Below are positions 24,457 to 34,320 of a DNA stretch of 51,384 nt, in pieces. Within the stretch, counting starts at the first letter, position 1. The number at the start of each line of letters is the position of its first letter. Both the position numbers and the translations under genes were made by a program. Under the pieces are notes generated by a model, which ran no database searches, had not been told where the DNA came from, and saw nothing but the letters and a program-made list of their open reading frames with translations. Location of the stretch: positions 1 to 51,384 of the forward strand of contig NZ_AFWE01000156.1 of NCBI RefSeq assembly GCF_000222585.1, given 5' to 3'. The DNA comes from Vibrio scophthalmi LMG 19158. Lineage in GTDB: Bacteria; Pseudomonadota; Gammaproteobacteria; Enterobacterales; Vibrionaceae.

Positions 24457-25464
24457 TTAATTCAGCCGAAGGTGGTTTTTCAATAGTGCGATACGCAACC
24501 AATGGTGAACCAGCCAGATCACCATTGCGGTTAATGTTACCGCAACAAAAATAGAACTGAAGCGATATAGGATCGAGAATAGGGCATCTTTTTGCTCTGG
24601 CACCAAAGAGGTTGTTAAAGGGACAGAGAGTGCCGACATGGCTGAAAATGCGATAGCGGCTTTCACTTGCCCTTTGGTTAGCCAAAGGCAGAATGGCCCC
24701 ATCGCGATGGTAAAGGCGAGCCAAAACAATAAGCCATTGCTAAACCAATGCCCCAGAATAAGTTGAACCCCCAAGCCTGCGATGCAGCCAAGCGCCGTGC
24801 CTATTATACGAATTTTCGCCATGCCCATCGCTCCCGCTAACGTCATCGGTGTGAGAATAATTAAGATGGAAGCCTGTGCTGAGAGAGAATCATATAAATC
24901 CGCTACTTGAAATAAAACAAAGGCGACCATCGCAACCACCCAACCCATGGCGACTTGGCTGATGTAATCAATATCACTTTTAACCGGGGTTATGACTTCT
25001 TCTTGGGAAGGGAAGTTTGTCTTTTCGGGAAACAACCAATACGCCAAGGCGCAAATAATGATATTGCTGGCTGCGATAACCCAAAGATTGATGTTAAATT
25101 CTTCAATATCAATAAAGCCATAGCTAGCAAAATTGAGCACAATCGATCCGACCAGCAGCCCCATATAACCAAATAAATAGGTTTGCGGCTTCATCATGGC
25201 GATGCATTCGAATAGCATCATGATCCCAACTGCGACGGTCATGATCAATGGGTGAAACTGCAAATACTCTAAAATGAAGGTGGCTTGCAGTGTTGTCCAT
25301 ACTGCTGAAAATAAGATGCTGAGCACCATCGGTAGATGGAATTTGTCCATGCGGCCAAGTACAAACAGGGGCAGCATGATGGCAAAAAATCCATAAGACC
25401 AATTGAATAACATGCTCAGAGCAAGGCCTGCTGAGCAACCAAACCAAATACGTAACACCTTCAT
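24457..25464 (-). CDS. DUF2955 inner-membrane protein, FUSC/AaeB-like efflux component
   Basis: This 335-residue protein has about ten membrane segments in two blocks (about 5-145 and 165-325) separated by a short charged loop (PEKTNFPSQEEVITPVKSD). This duplicated architecture is typical of DUF2955 proteins, relatives of the FUSC/aromatic-acid exporter group. With the HlyD-type protein encoded 18 bp upstream and a divergent LysR regulator it forms an AaeAB-R-like export unit across the inner membrane. AAGGCG is a good ribosome site. The exported substrate is unknown; aromatic acids or weak-acid drugs are the family's guess. Confidence 0.85.
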   Translation of the reverse strand: MKVLRIWFGCSAGLALSMLFNWSYGFFAIMLPLFVLGRMDKFHLPMVLSILFSAVWTTLQATFILEYLQFHPLIMTVAVGIMMLFECIAMMKPQTYLFGYMGLLVGSIVLNFASYGFIDIEEFNINLWVIAASNIIICALAYWLFPEKTNFPSQEEVITPVKSDIDYISQVAMGWVVAMVAFVLFQVADLYDSLSAQASILIILTPMTLAGAMGMAKIRIIGTALGCIAGLGVQLILGHWFSNGLLFWLAFTIAMGPFCLWLTKGQVKAAIAFSAMSALSVPLTTSLVPEQKDALFSILYRFSSIFVAVTLTAMVIWLVHHWLRIALLKNHLRLN

Positions 25465-25482
25465 TTGTTCGCCTTTATCTGC

Positions 25483-26547
25483 TTAGTAAACATAATGAAG
25501 CCAGCTAGCTAGATGAACTTGCGCTTCTGCCATTGTTTGCCAAAAAATGCTATTGCTCGGATACAAGACCACGGTAGCGCGAGAACCAATAAAGAGGGCA
25601 GTTGGCAGTGACTGTTCGCTGGTTAAATTCACGCGAGTTCGTTGTGCATCGCGTACCCAGCGGTTATTTACTTCCACTTTGGTTAATGCCCCATTTGGTG
25701 TCTGTTGTGCCGCGGCGACGCCATAATCTCGGCTGGTGAGTGCAAAGTTATACACTTGGCTAGGTAGTGCATCAAAGGCAATCAATGCTGCATATTGTTC
25801 TGTTACTTGGGCCACCGATTTTTCGCGAAAATCTGCAGCGACCCACATGGAACCGGTTGGAATAAAGGTCAGTAGCGGCATATTGGTATTAGCGGTCGTT
25901 CCTTCTTCCAACTGTACGTTGGTCGCCACACCATCGCTTGGTGCGACGATTGACGTGTTGGCAAGATCAAGCTGCGCTTTAGCGATCTCATTTAAGGCGA
26001 GTCGTACTGGAGTGCTTTGCCCTTTGCCATTGCCTAATTGAGTTTCGATCACTTTTAAGGCTTGTTGTTCTGCTTTTAAAACGGCTCGTGTTACTTGATC
26101 TTGGGCGAAAGCGCTATCAAGACTGGATTGTGAGATGATGTTTTTCTTCGATAGAGTTTGTAAGCGTAAGTACTCATGATGAGCGTTATTAAAGGTTGCG
26201 CTGGCGCGTGCAATATTGGCCAGTGCCGCATCACGTTGAGAATACAAACTGGCTTCCTTTTCATAAGCCGATTGTAGGGATAACTGAGCTCGCTCGAGTG
26301 CAATTTCATATTTGCGAGGATCGATGGTAAACAGCGCTTCACCTTTCTTAACCGTTTGGTTGTTGGTGACCGTTACTGAGGTGACTTTCCCAGATACTTC
26401 TGGCGCAATCTGAACAACGTAGCCTTGTACGCGTGCTTCTGTAGTGAGTGGGACATATCGATCAGCAACGATGATGTATAAAAATAGAACAATAAATAGG
26501 ACAATTAGTGTGCGCATCCAATGCTTGAATTTCTGATCAGCCGTCAT
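25483..26547 (-). CDS. HlyD-family membrane fusion protein (AaeA-like)
   Basis: This 354-residue periplasmic adaptor has a single N-terminal membrane anchor (TLIVLFIVLFLYIIV, about 13-28), a lipoyl/barrel half motif (VQGYVVQIAPEVSGKVTSV, VKKGEALFTIDP), a long coiled-coil hairpin (about 85-180) and the return lipoyl half (NTSIVAPSDGVATNVQLEEG). I start at ATG 26547; a GTG 17 codons earlier gives an unlikely extension. It links the DUF2955 pump to an outer-membrane channel. First gene of the two-gene operon, divergent from the LysR gene at 26647 over 99 bp. Confidence 0.92.
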   Translation of the reverse strand: MTADQKFKHWMRTLIVLFIVLFLYIIVADRYVPLTTEARVQGYVVQIAPEVSGKVTSVTVTNNQTVKKGEALFTIDPRKYEIALERAQLSLQSAYEKEASLYSQRDAALANIARASATFNNAHHEYLRLQTLSKKNIISQSSLDSAFAQDQVTRAVLKAEQQALKVIETQLGNGKGQSTPVRLALNEIAKAQLDLANTSIVAPSDGVATNVQLEEGTTANTNMPLLTFIPTGSMWVAADFREKSVAQVTEQYAALIAFDALPSQVYNFALTSRDYGVAAAQQTPNGALTKVEVNNRWVRDAQRTRVNLTSEQSLPTALFIGSRATVVLYPSNSIFWQTMAEAQVHLASWLHYVY

Positions 26548-26646
26548 GGTATTTCTGTTTTTAGGGAGGTGGGGGTGAATTATAGAGATCGGCGTCACAT
26601 TTCGGTAGAATCATAAATACCACATGAATGAACTAAAAGTAGGACA

Positions 26647-27507
26647 ATGAAAGCCAGTATTGATGATATCTACCTATTTACCCAAACGGTTCTCCATGGT
26701 GGGATCAGCGCGGCTGCTGAAAAAAATCAGCTACAGCGCTCAAAAGTGAGCCGACGCTTGCAAGAATTGGAAAAAGCGATGGGATGTCAGTTGTTGATAC
26801 GGACCACTCGTACCATTGAATTAACCGAACATGGTAAGCGGTTGTTCGAACTGATGGCGCAGCCGATTGAGCATATTCAGCAAGGGGTTCGCTTGATGAG
26901 CCAATATCAACATAAGTTGGGCGGTAAGGTACGCTTGGCGATTCCTGCGGCATTGATGGCATCACCAACGCTTACCGCGATCATCGATGAATATACATCA
27001 AGTTTTCCTGATATCAGTGTTGAAATTGAAAGCCATCAAGAAAGTGTCGATTTAAAGCGGCAGGCGTTTGATATTCAGTTATTACCAAGCATGGTGAAGG
27101 TCAATGATGATAGCTATGTACAGTTCAGCTTACTGCCTTATCGAAGCCACTTTGTTGTGGCTAAGAGCTATTTTGACCATCACCCTGCGATTAACTCGAT
27201 CGAGGACTTAGCCGGCCATCGTTTACTGACAAATCGATATAACGCCGATTTACTCGATCCGTCGCTACCTATCGCATTGCGTTCTGACGATCTCAATTTA
27301 TTGCGTTCGATGGCGATAGCAGGTAACGGCATCGCTTTTCTTCCCCATGTACACGCCAAGCCGGCCTTAGCTGAAGGGCTGCTGGTGGAAGTTCTGCCGG
27401 ATTACCGTCATCCACAACAGCACCTAACCTTGATTTACCCTTCAGCGATGTTCTTACCCAACAAGGTCAAAGTTCTGATTGAGCTTTTTCGGGAGAAGTT
27501 TGGGTGA
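26647..27507 (+). CDS. LysR-type regulator of the adjacent HlyD/DUF2955 operon
   Basis: This 286-residue protein has the LysR winged helix-turn-helix at residues 1-60 (FTQTVLHGGISAAAEKNQLQRSKVSRRLQELEKAMG in parts, with the typical conserved ARG-rich turn RSKVSRRL) and an effector-binding domain (about 90-285) starting GKVRLAIPAALM. It is divergent from the HlyD gene with a 99-bp shared region, so it probably activates the efflux operon in response to its substrate, as AaeR does for aaeXAB. The subtype resembles the CrgA/AaeR branch. The role is inferred from position. Confidence 0.9.
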   Translation: MKASIDDIYLFTQTVLHGGISAAAEKNQLQRSKVSRRLQELEKAMGCQLLIRTTRTIELTEHGKRLFELMAQPIEHIQQGVRLMSQYQHKLGGKVRLAIPAALMASPTLTAIIDEYTSSFPDISVEIESHQESVDLKRQAFDIQLLPSMVKVNDDSYVQFSLLPYRSHFVVAKSYFDHHPAINSIEDLAGHRLLTNRYNADLLDPSLPIALRSDDLNLLRSMAIAGNGIAFLPHVHAKPALAEGLLVEVLPDYRHPQQHLTLIYPSAMFLPNKVKVLIELFREKFG

Positions 27508-27617
27508 TTTGATCGTATGTCATTATTGGCTTTTAGATATGTACGTTTCATGAGGGAAGGCGATAAAAACCTCTAACGTAATTTCCATTAGCGGAGGAGT
27601 ATGTGATTCGAAATGAA

Positions 27618-27678
27618 AACGGTAGTCTGTGTATGATTGGTTTTGTTTGGCGACGAAATCATATGACAGACTACCGTT
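27618..27678. repeat. Long inverted repeat (13-bp perfect arms, extended stem)
   Basis: AACGGTAGTCTGT (27618-27630) is perfectly complementary to ACAGACTACCGTT (27666-27678), and the inner bases ATGATT / AATCAT extend the stem. It lies between convergent genes. It could be a terminator-like structure or a small repeat element. A second hairpin AGAGACC / GGTCTCT lies at 27718-27750. Confidence 0.7.
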
Positions 27679-27768
27679 GTTGTTCCTAGCCTGTGGTGAG
27701 GCTATTTTTGAGGGCTTAGAGACCTTCATCGAATAAAGATAACGGTCTCTAAGGATGGTCTAGTGTCA

Positions 27769-28722
27769 TTATGTAGATGAACAAATTTGGTTAGACAACT
27801 CGAAGTAGCGTTGCATGACCGATATCGAAATTGCATCTTCAATCAGAGGGTTTTGAAACTGATCAATGTATTTGTGCGCATTTTTAATAATGAGCTTTGC
27901 TTCTTGAGGGTGTGCTAAATAATATTGAATTTTATCTTCAAGATCCGAATAGTCTTCATTTAATTCGACATAGTGAACACCGGGAATCAACGTTCCTTCC
28001 ATAAACCAGGTTTCAAATTTTGGTTTGACCATCAAACAAAGTGAATTTGACGATAATGTCCATTTTAAACTTGTGGCGACATCATTACCTTCAATTGACA
28101 AAATGAACTTATATTGTAATTGTTCATCAATGGACAATTTGTCTTTTTGCCATGGCACGTTTTCGACAGGTTTGTTAGTCTGACCAACATTACACAGAGG
28201 GCTTAGATAGTACTCTTGAATAAAACGCTTGCGATGCTCTTGATAGGCCGCACCTCGCCACACAAGTAGATCTTTCTTCTGCTCGTACGTATAAGGATCG
28301 TTTAAAAAATGAAAGTGGCGATTTTTATCGAGATTTATAAGCACAGCGTTTTCATTATTGCCATTAATTGGGCGAGCTTTTACGAAAAATGGATAAGATT
28401 CTAAATGTGTTTCGTCACCAAAACGATGATTAAACTTCAAGTTGGATGGAAAATATTTTAAGTACTGTTTTAAATCATAATAGTAAGCACTTGGTTTTTC
28501 ATTTTTAAATTCATTAATCACTTTTGCATCGGAAGTTACGGAAAAATGATTGTGTTTTTTTAAATAATAGTTAACTCTTCTATCAATATCTTCGTTGTCG
28601 ATAAATGATAATAACTGTTCTTTTCTTCTTTTATAAAAATAAGAAGGTATCAATTCTCTCAAAATGGCTTGAATATAAAAAGCATGTTTTGAAGAATTAC
28701 TGTATGAAGACGAAAAAACCAT
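27769..28722 (-). CDS. Family 90 glycosyltransferase (CAP10-like), LPS-modifying
   Basis: This protein of about 317 residues matches GT90: DLLVWRGAAYQEHRKRFI in the middle and LQYKFILSIEGNDVATSLKW with KPKFETWFMEG and DLEDKIQYYLAHPQEA toward the end, which bind the sugar-nucleotide. Bacterial members transfer sugars to lipopolysaccharide or capsule at the inner membrane's cytoplasmic face. The start is uncertain: ATG 28722 has CAGG five bases upstream, while ATG 28770 adds 16 residues without a ribosome site. No other LPS genes are nearby, so it is an isolated tailoring enzyme. The kinase-GGDEF gene upstream is on the same strand. Confidence 0.88.
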   Translation of the reverse strand: MVFSSSYSNSSKHAFYIQAILRELIPSYFYKRRKEQLLSFIDNEDIDRRVNYYLKKHNHFSVTSDAKVINEFKNEKPSAYYYDLKQYLKYFPSNLKFNHRFGDETHLESYPFFVKARPINGNNENAVLINLDKNRHFHFLNDPYTYEQKKDLLVWRGAAYQEHRKRFIQEYYLSPLCNVGQTNKPVENVPWQKDKLSIDEQLQYKFILSIEGNDVATSLKWTLSSNSLCLMVKPKFETWFMEGTLIPGVHYVELNEDYSDLEDKIQYYLAHPQEAKLIIKNAHKYIDQFQNPLIEDAISISVMQRYFELSNQICSST

Positions 28723-28956
28723 AAATACCTGAGTGTCTAAGCCTAGTTTGTTGTTTTCTGTAACTAACATTGCTGAATCTGTGGCAAGTGTACTATATGT
28801 TGATTGTCGAATCTCTGAATTTGTCGCCCTTAAAAGGGGGATCTCAAATTTAGTAAATGTTCGCGATGCCCATTCAATAAGGCTAGGTTACTTAATCATC
28901 AGTAAGTCTCGTTTTCTACAGCTGTGGAGCTTACTTTCAATTTAAGCGGTGCTTCA

Positions 28957-31900
28957 TTAAGAGTCTTCTGGCGTACTTATTTTAATGATGACTTGGTTTC
29001 GTCCATTGTGTTTGGCTTCATATAACGCTTGATCGACCCGATTTAAAACCGTGTCTATAGAGTCTTTAAGCTGACAAGATGTCACCCCTACACTCACGCT
29101 GACGTTACCTGCTTCCAATAAGTTGATTTTTTCCATATTGCGTCGGATTCGTTCAGCGCGCTCGGCGGCGAGTTCAATATTGGTTGAGCACAGAACGATG
29201 AACTCTTCGCCTCCCCAGCGTCCTTGGATATCGCCAGGTTGGGTTGAATTAATGATGGTATCGGCAACACTAACAAGCACCTTGTCACCCATGTTATGAC
29301 CATAGGTGTCATTAATGGCTTTAAAGTGGTCAACATCCAACATCAGAACGCAAATGGTCTGGCTGCTCTCTGTCAGAGAATCGATAGCTTGATCTATATG
29401 TTCTTCCACATAGCGTCGGTTATAAAGGCCGGTAAGTTGGTCGGTCGTGGAAAGCTTGTAGAGAGAAGCATTTTGCTCTGTTAATGTATCGTTTGCGTCA
29501 TGCAGCGCTTGAGTACGCTCTTGAACAATGGCTTCTAGATTTTGGTTTAAACGAGCAAGATCTTGATAAATAGTGGCATTTTCGAGCGAGATGGCCGCTT
29601 GAGAGGCGATGATTTTCAATGTCTGTACTCTGTCGGCGTGGAAAGCATCGGCCATGTGATGGTTCTCCAGATAGAGCATGCCAGACATTTTTTTGCCGCG
29701 TAGAATCGGTACGCATAATACCGAAATACCTTCTTTTGCTGCTAAGTATGGGCAGCGGTCAAATTGTTCGTCATGATTGGTCGGGGTGTAAACCACGGCT
29801 TCACCAATATTTACCACATAACGAATGACGGCATGTGAAAATATGACATCTGTAATACCTGGTGAGGGTGAATTTGAGTGCAGAGGAGAATCTTCAGAGC
29901 AACTTACTCTGCTACCGACGTTACTCCCAAAGGTTAAGTCTTCTACGATCAATTCGTCAGAGTCGTATGAGGATTCAATTTGATGGGTCACAAGAAACTC
30001 GCCGTTTTTCTCTAAAAGCAGTAACCCACGCGTTGCTCCTGCATTTTCAACCGCTAAACTAAGAAGTTCTTCCGCGAGTTTCTCAATATGGATATGTTGC
30101 GAAACGGCTTGCGAAGCTTTCACGACGGAAGCCATATCAAGAGTGGCTGAGAAGTCTTCTGTCCCTAATGTTGAACTAATCGCGGTACTTAGTGGTTGGG
30201 GTTGCTTATCTCTTGCAGATTGAAGATCAGGATAGTGCTCAATGAGCGAATTAACCTTACCGGTAGCCCCCCATTGCTCGTAGCCTGCTAAGGCGCGGCT
30301 GAAATAGGTATTGGCTTGATACGTTTTGTTCTGCTGTTGCCAAAATAGTCCCGTGAGTTCGTCGGCTAAAGCCGCATCGAGAAGAAATCGTGATTCGAGG
30401 GCGTTATCTCTTGCCTGTTCAAAATAGTCAATGGCTAACATCGGCTGATTATTAAGCCTTGCGATTTCAGCTTTTAACAATAGGTACTTATGTCGATAGT
30501 TAGTAGGGCAGAGATCGGCCCAAAGTTCAAATTTAGTTAAAATGCCTCTTATCGACGTGAGTAAATCTTCCCGTTCTTGACCGATTAACGAACTGCAATT
30601 GGCAGTCAGGTGTAGCCCAGTATAGAGGTAACTATCGACCAAAATAATCTGTGCTTGTACGGTATTTTCTATGACTGGAAGCCATTCAAGCAACTGACTT
30701 GTTGGTTGTATTTCCCGCGCAAGTAGTGTGGCTCGTAAAACCGAGTAGACAGTGTGACCATAAAAGAAAGGGGCGTCTTTAAAAGCAGCCAAGGTGTCAG
30801 TGGTTGAAAACTGGTCATCGTCAAGAGAGGAGAATCGGTGGGTTTCTCCTTTTAGATGGCGTAGAGGCTGATTGACAATGATGTTGAGTAAATCAGCCAT
30901 GTCATTCAATCGGTTTGAAGAAAGGTAGCTTAAACTATCTTCAGCTTGTGATTCGACAGCCTTTAAGTGCGCGCCTGATGCCAATAATAAGTGAGGAAGT
31001 TGTAGAAACACCCAGCCAGCATAGGGAGAACCCGATTCCTGTGACAATTTTGACGCTTCAAACCAATAGTGATAGCTCGAATTTAGTGGCGCTAACCAGT
31101 GATTAATTCCCAACGAAAAGACATGATAAGTGTAGTTTTTGAATGCTGGATTTTGATACTTATCTGCTAATTTGATCGCTAAGCTGCCAATCGCGTGGCC
31201 TTGTTGATATTCACCACTAGAGCATAAAACAGTCGCGTAGTTGATGTAACCAACAGATGTAATAGGGCAGTTTCCTCGTTCAATTGAAATCCGAGCGCTA
31301 ATGGCAGCCGCAACGGCAATGAGTGGTCCTTTCCCAAGTAGATAGGCGTCACCGAATAGGTCAAACAGCAATTCTTGAGTGAGCATGAATTCTGCATCAT
31401 CGATTTCGGGCTGTATAAATAGCGCGTCTAGTTCGGTTTGTTGGAGTTGAGCTTCTATTTGCTGTTTTTCACTTGCAAACAGCGCCAGTAGCGCTTCATC
31501 ATTGTCTGGTAAATGAATGCCAAGCAGTGAAAGAGCTTCGCATTCAAACTCGACAGATTTTTGATATAAGCCTTGGTGATGGTACTGCTTTGCTTGAATT
31601 GTCGCGAGGCGAAGTTTATCTCTTTTGTTTTTTAACGTCTCTCTAAGCTGCTTGTACAACGTTTCAGCTTTCTCAAATCTCGCCACTAAATAACACGCTT
31701 GGGCATAAGCTAAATTCACTTCAACAGAAATGTCATCAGCGACGTTTTCGCGATTAATCGCGACTAATTGATATGCATTATCTAAACAGGAGTAAGCAAC
31801 ACTATACGCCGCTGACTGATTGGCTTTTTTGCCCGCTCTTAGATTCAGTTTTATCAGTGTTAATTGCTGCTCACTGTTAGCATTACAGCGTCCTTGATTG

Positions 31901-34086
31901 AGATGTTCAACAGCATCAAACAGTTTATAGTCACAGTGTTGCTGTTCAATTTGGCTAAGTAAACATTGACCGATTTTCCAGTGCAAATTGACTTGTTGTT
32001 GGTCAGAAACGCTGGTGTAGGCGGCTTGTTGAATTCGGTCGTGAGCGAAGCGAAGTGTGATATCGGGTAATTGACCGGTTGTTGCAATAGTATGGAGCTC
32101 AAAATCATCGTCTAAAGGCAGCAATAGCCCTTGAGTCACGATTGGTAATAGAGCCGTCGCGACCGAATCTGTTGGCAATTGGGCTAAATTCGCCAATAGT
32201 TTGAGACTAAAAGTATTGCCGATACAACTGGCTAGTTGCAGCAGTTCAAACGTGCTCATCTCCAATTTGTTCATATAACTTTGTAGCATCGAAACGGAGT
32301 TTTCCGCCTTAGCTAATTTGGTAACTTGCTCTTTATGCCAGTTCCACCTCTTCTGCTTGTAGTCAAAATACAAGTGCCCCTTATGATGAATGGTTGCCAG
32401 CATGGTTTTAAAAATCAATGGATTACCATTGGTTCGTTCAAATAACATCTGGTTGAGTTGCTTTGCATCTGATGGGGGTAACTCGACCGCATCATTGAGT
32501 ATGTTGTGCAGAGTCGATGCAGAAAGTGCAGACAATTCAATACTGCTTATGTTCGGACAACTTGCTTTGATCCCCGGCATTGCGATTGTGAGAGGATGAG
32601 TCTCGGCAACTTCATTGTTGCGATACGCGCCGATAATCATCAGGGAAGAGTGGCTGAGTGTCGGCGCCATTGCTTCTAGCAGTGTAAGGCTTGGAGGATC
32701 AATCCATTGCAGATCATCAATAAACAGGACGATGGGTTTACCCGCTGCTCCAAGACTGGTCAGTAGATTTTGAAAGGCAGTATTGAAGCGAATCGAGGCA
32801 GCTTCCATAGAGAGCTCTTGCGGGGATGGCTGTTCTCCAATTAACCAAGCTAGCTCAGGCAGAGCATCGATCACGACTTGTGCATTGGCCCCTATGCCGC
32901 AGAGGATCTTTTGTCGCCAAAATTGCACGGTTTCGCCATCTTCCGCCATGACTTGTTTGATAAAACCTGACAGCGCTTGCAAGATGGCAGAGTAGGGTTG
33001 GTGACGCAGAACTTGGTCATATTTTCCGCTGGTGATATAGCCGCCTTGTGCGGTGAGTGGACGGTAGAGTTCACGAATTAGTGATGTTTTGCCAATGCCT
33101 GAATGACCTGAAACAAATAGGAGTTGTCCATTACCAAGGCTAGTTTGGTGGAATGCATCGAGAAGCTGTTTGGTTTCTTTTTCTCGCCCATATAGCTTTT
33201 CTGGAATTAAGAACCAGTCATGTTGTTCTTGGCTAGCGAGCTCAAAATCATCAATGTCGCCACCTTGCATCCAATTATTCAAGCAACGTTCTAAATCTGC
33301 ATCAACCCCTTCCGCGCTTTGGTAGCGAGCATCGGGAGATTTCTTCATCAGTTTTTTGACTATTTTTGACACAACGCGAGGAACGCTTGGTTGAACTTGA
33401 TAAATGGGCGTCGGCTCTAAAGCAATATGACTATGAATAAGTTCATTGTTATCTTTTGTCTCAAACGGTAAACGTCCGGTAAAGAGTTCATACAGTAAGA
33501 CGCCTAATGAATAAAAATCGGTTCGAAAATCAAGCCCGCGATTCATGCGTCCTGTTTGTTCAGGAGACATGTAAGCTCTTGACCCTTCGATGAATTTAGG
33601 GTTGATTACGGTTCGAGACCTATTTGGAAACTCAAGTGAAGAGCAAAAATCGATGAGGGTGACATTACCGCTATCACGGTTAATGAGCACATTGCCTGCT
33701 GAAATGTCCCGATGGCAAAAGCCTTGTTGATGTAATAAGGCAATCAGTTTGGTTACTTTGGTGCTGATTTCGAGCGCGGCCGAGAAAGAGATGGTGTTGT
33801 GCTTAATATAATCACGTAAAGATTCTCCTTCGACCCATTCTCTGACCAGAAAAGCGCTATTTTTAGCTTCAATATAGTCGAGTGCCAATGGTAATCCATT
33901 ACCGTCGAGTGCCGAGAGAATCAGGTATTCGCGCTTTAAAGCCGCTAGTTGATGGGGGGTTGGAAAGGCACTGGCGGGTGTTTTAAGTGCAACGCTAACC
34001 TGATCTGCCGTTCTTTTCGCACGGTAGACGTAATTTTGATGACCTCGATAAACGAGCTCTATCTGTGAGAATCCCTCTAACAGCAT
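28957..34086 (-). CDS. Giant Ser/Thr kinase - AAA ATPase - TPR - GAF - GGDEF fusion protein
   Basis: This 1709-residue soluble protein joins five parts. A protein kinase domain (about 10-270) has K35 and the HRD motif with D127; the usual DFG is DFC (D146-F147-C148), followed by MSPEQTGR. An AAA_16-type ATPase (about 300-500) has Walker A GHSGIGKT (K333) and Walker B IVLFIDDLQWID. A long helical, TPR-like region spans about 700-1290. A GAF domain (about 1340-1500) leads through a coiled coil to a GGDEF domain (about 1545-1705) whose active motif is GGEEF at 1625-1629, without an RxxD inhibitory site. The architecture resembles PknK-type sensors with histidine kinase replaced by diguanylate cyclase. 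Signal and kinase substrate are unknown. Confidence 0.95.
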   Translation of the reverse strand: MLLEGFSQIELVYRGHQNYVYRAKRTADQVSVALKTPASAFPTPHQLAALKREYLILSALDGNGLPLALDYIEAKNSAFLVREWVEGESLRDYIKHNTISFSAALEISTKVTKLIALLHQQGFCHRDISAGNVLINRDSGNVTLIDFCSSLEFPNRSRTVINPKFIEGSRAYMSPEQTGRMNRGLDFRTDFYSLGVLLYELFTGRLPFETKDNNELIHSHIALEPTPIYQVQPSVPRVVSKIVKKLMKKSPDARYQSAEGVDADLERCLNNWMQGGDIDDFELASQEQHDWFLIPEKLYGREKETKQLLDAFHQTSLGNGQLLFVSGHSGIGKTSLIRELYRPLTAQGGYITSGKYDQVLRHQPYSAILQALSGFIKQVMAEDGETVQFWRQKILCGIGANAQVVIDALPELAWLIGEQPSPQELSMEAASIRFNTAFQNLLTSLGAAGKPIVLFIDDLQWIDPPSLTLLEAMAPTLSHSSLMIIGAYRNNEVAETHPLTIAMPGIKASCPNISSIELSALSASTLHNILNDAVELPPSDAKQLNQMLFERTNGNPLIFKTMLATIHHKGHLYFDYKQKRWNWHKEQVTKLAKAENSVSMLQSYMNKLEMSTFELLQLASCIGNTFSLKLLANLAQLPTDSVATALLPIVTQGLLLPLDDDFELHTIATTGQLPDITLRFAHDRIQQAAYTSVSDQQQVNLHWKIGQCLLSQIEQQHCDYKLFDAVEHLNQGRCNANSEQQLTLIKLNLRAGKKANQSAAYSVAYSCLDNAYQLVAINRENVADDISVEVNLAYAQACYLVARFEKAETLYKQLRETLKNKRDKLRLATIQAKQYHHQGLYQKSVEFECEALSLLGIHLPDNDEALLALFASEKQQIEAQLQQTELDALFIQPEIDDAEFMLTQELLFDLFGDAYLLGKGPLIAVAAAISARISIERGNCPITSVGYINYATVLCSSGEYQQGHAIGSLAIKLADKYQNPAFKNYTYHVFSLGINHWLAPLNSSYHYWFEASKLSQESGSPYAGWVFLQLPHLLLASGAHLKAVESQAEDSLSYLSSNRLNDMADLLNIIVNQPLRHLKGETHRFSSLDDDQFSTTDTLAAFKDAPFFYGHTVYSVLRATLLAREIQPTSQLLEWLPVIENTVQAQIILVDSYLYTGLHLTANCSSLIGQEREDLLTSIRGILTKFELWADLCPTNYRHKYLLLKAEIARLNNQPMLAIDYFEQARDNALESRFLLDAALADELTGLFWQQQNKTYQANTYFSRALAGYEQWGATGKVNSLIEHYPDLQSARDKQPQPLSTAISSTLGTEDFSATLDMASVVKASQAVSQHIHIEKLAEELLSLAVENAGATRGLLLLEKNGEFLVTHQIESSYDSDELIVEDLTFGSNVGSRVSCSEDSPLHSNSPSPGITDVIFSHAVIRYVVNIGEAVVYTPTNHDEQFDRCPYLAAKEGISVLCVPILRGKKMSGMLYLENHHMADAFHADRVQTLKIIASQAAISLENATIYQDLARLNQNLEAIVQERTQALHDANDTLTEQNASLYKLSTTDQLTGLYNRRYVEEHIDQAIDSLTESSQTICVLMLDVDHFKAINDTYGHNMGDKVLVSVADTIINSTQPGDIQGRWGGEEFIVLCSTNIELAAERAERIRRNMEKINLLEAGNVSVSVGVTSCQLKDSIDTVLNRVDQALYEAKHNGRNQVIIKISTPEDS

Positions 34087-34320
34087 CCTTTCTCATCCTT
34101 GACAGTTTGCTTTTAATTCCAACGACCGATAAATTTTGTTTGTTATTATTTTGATTTACCACCTTAATCGATATGTTTAATATCATCAATAATCGACATT
34201 TCATTAACAAATATTTATCTAATCGATCGCATTTTTGTGATTTATTCTTTGCTGTTGCTTTGGAATGACGGCTTGTTAGTTCGAGAAGAAAATCTGTTAT
34301 GTGGGGGCGAAGTCGCGGAC

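Noticed and set aside
27523-27729. 68-residue minus-strand reading frame
   Set aside because: No ribosome site, contains the 13-bp inverted repeat, and its composition is not protein-like; treated as intergenic.
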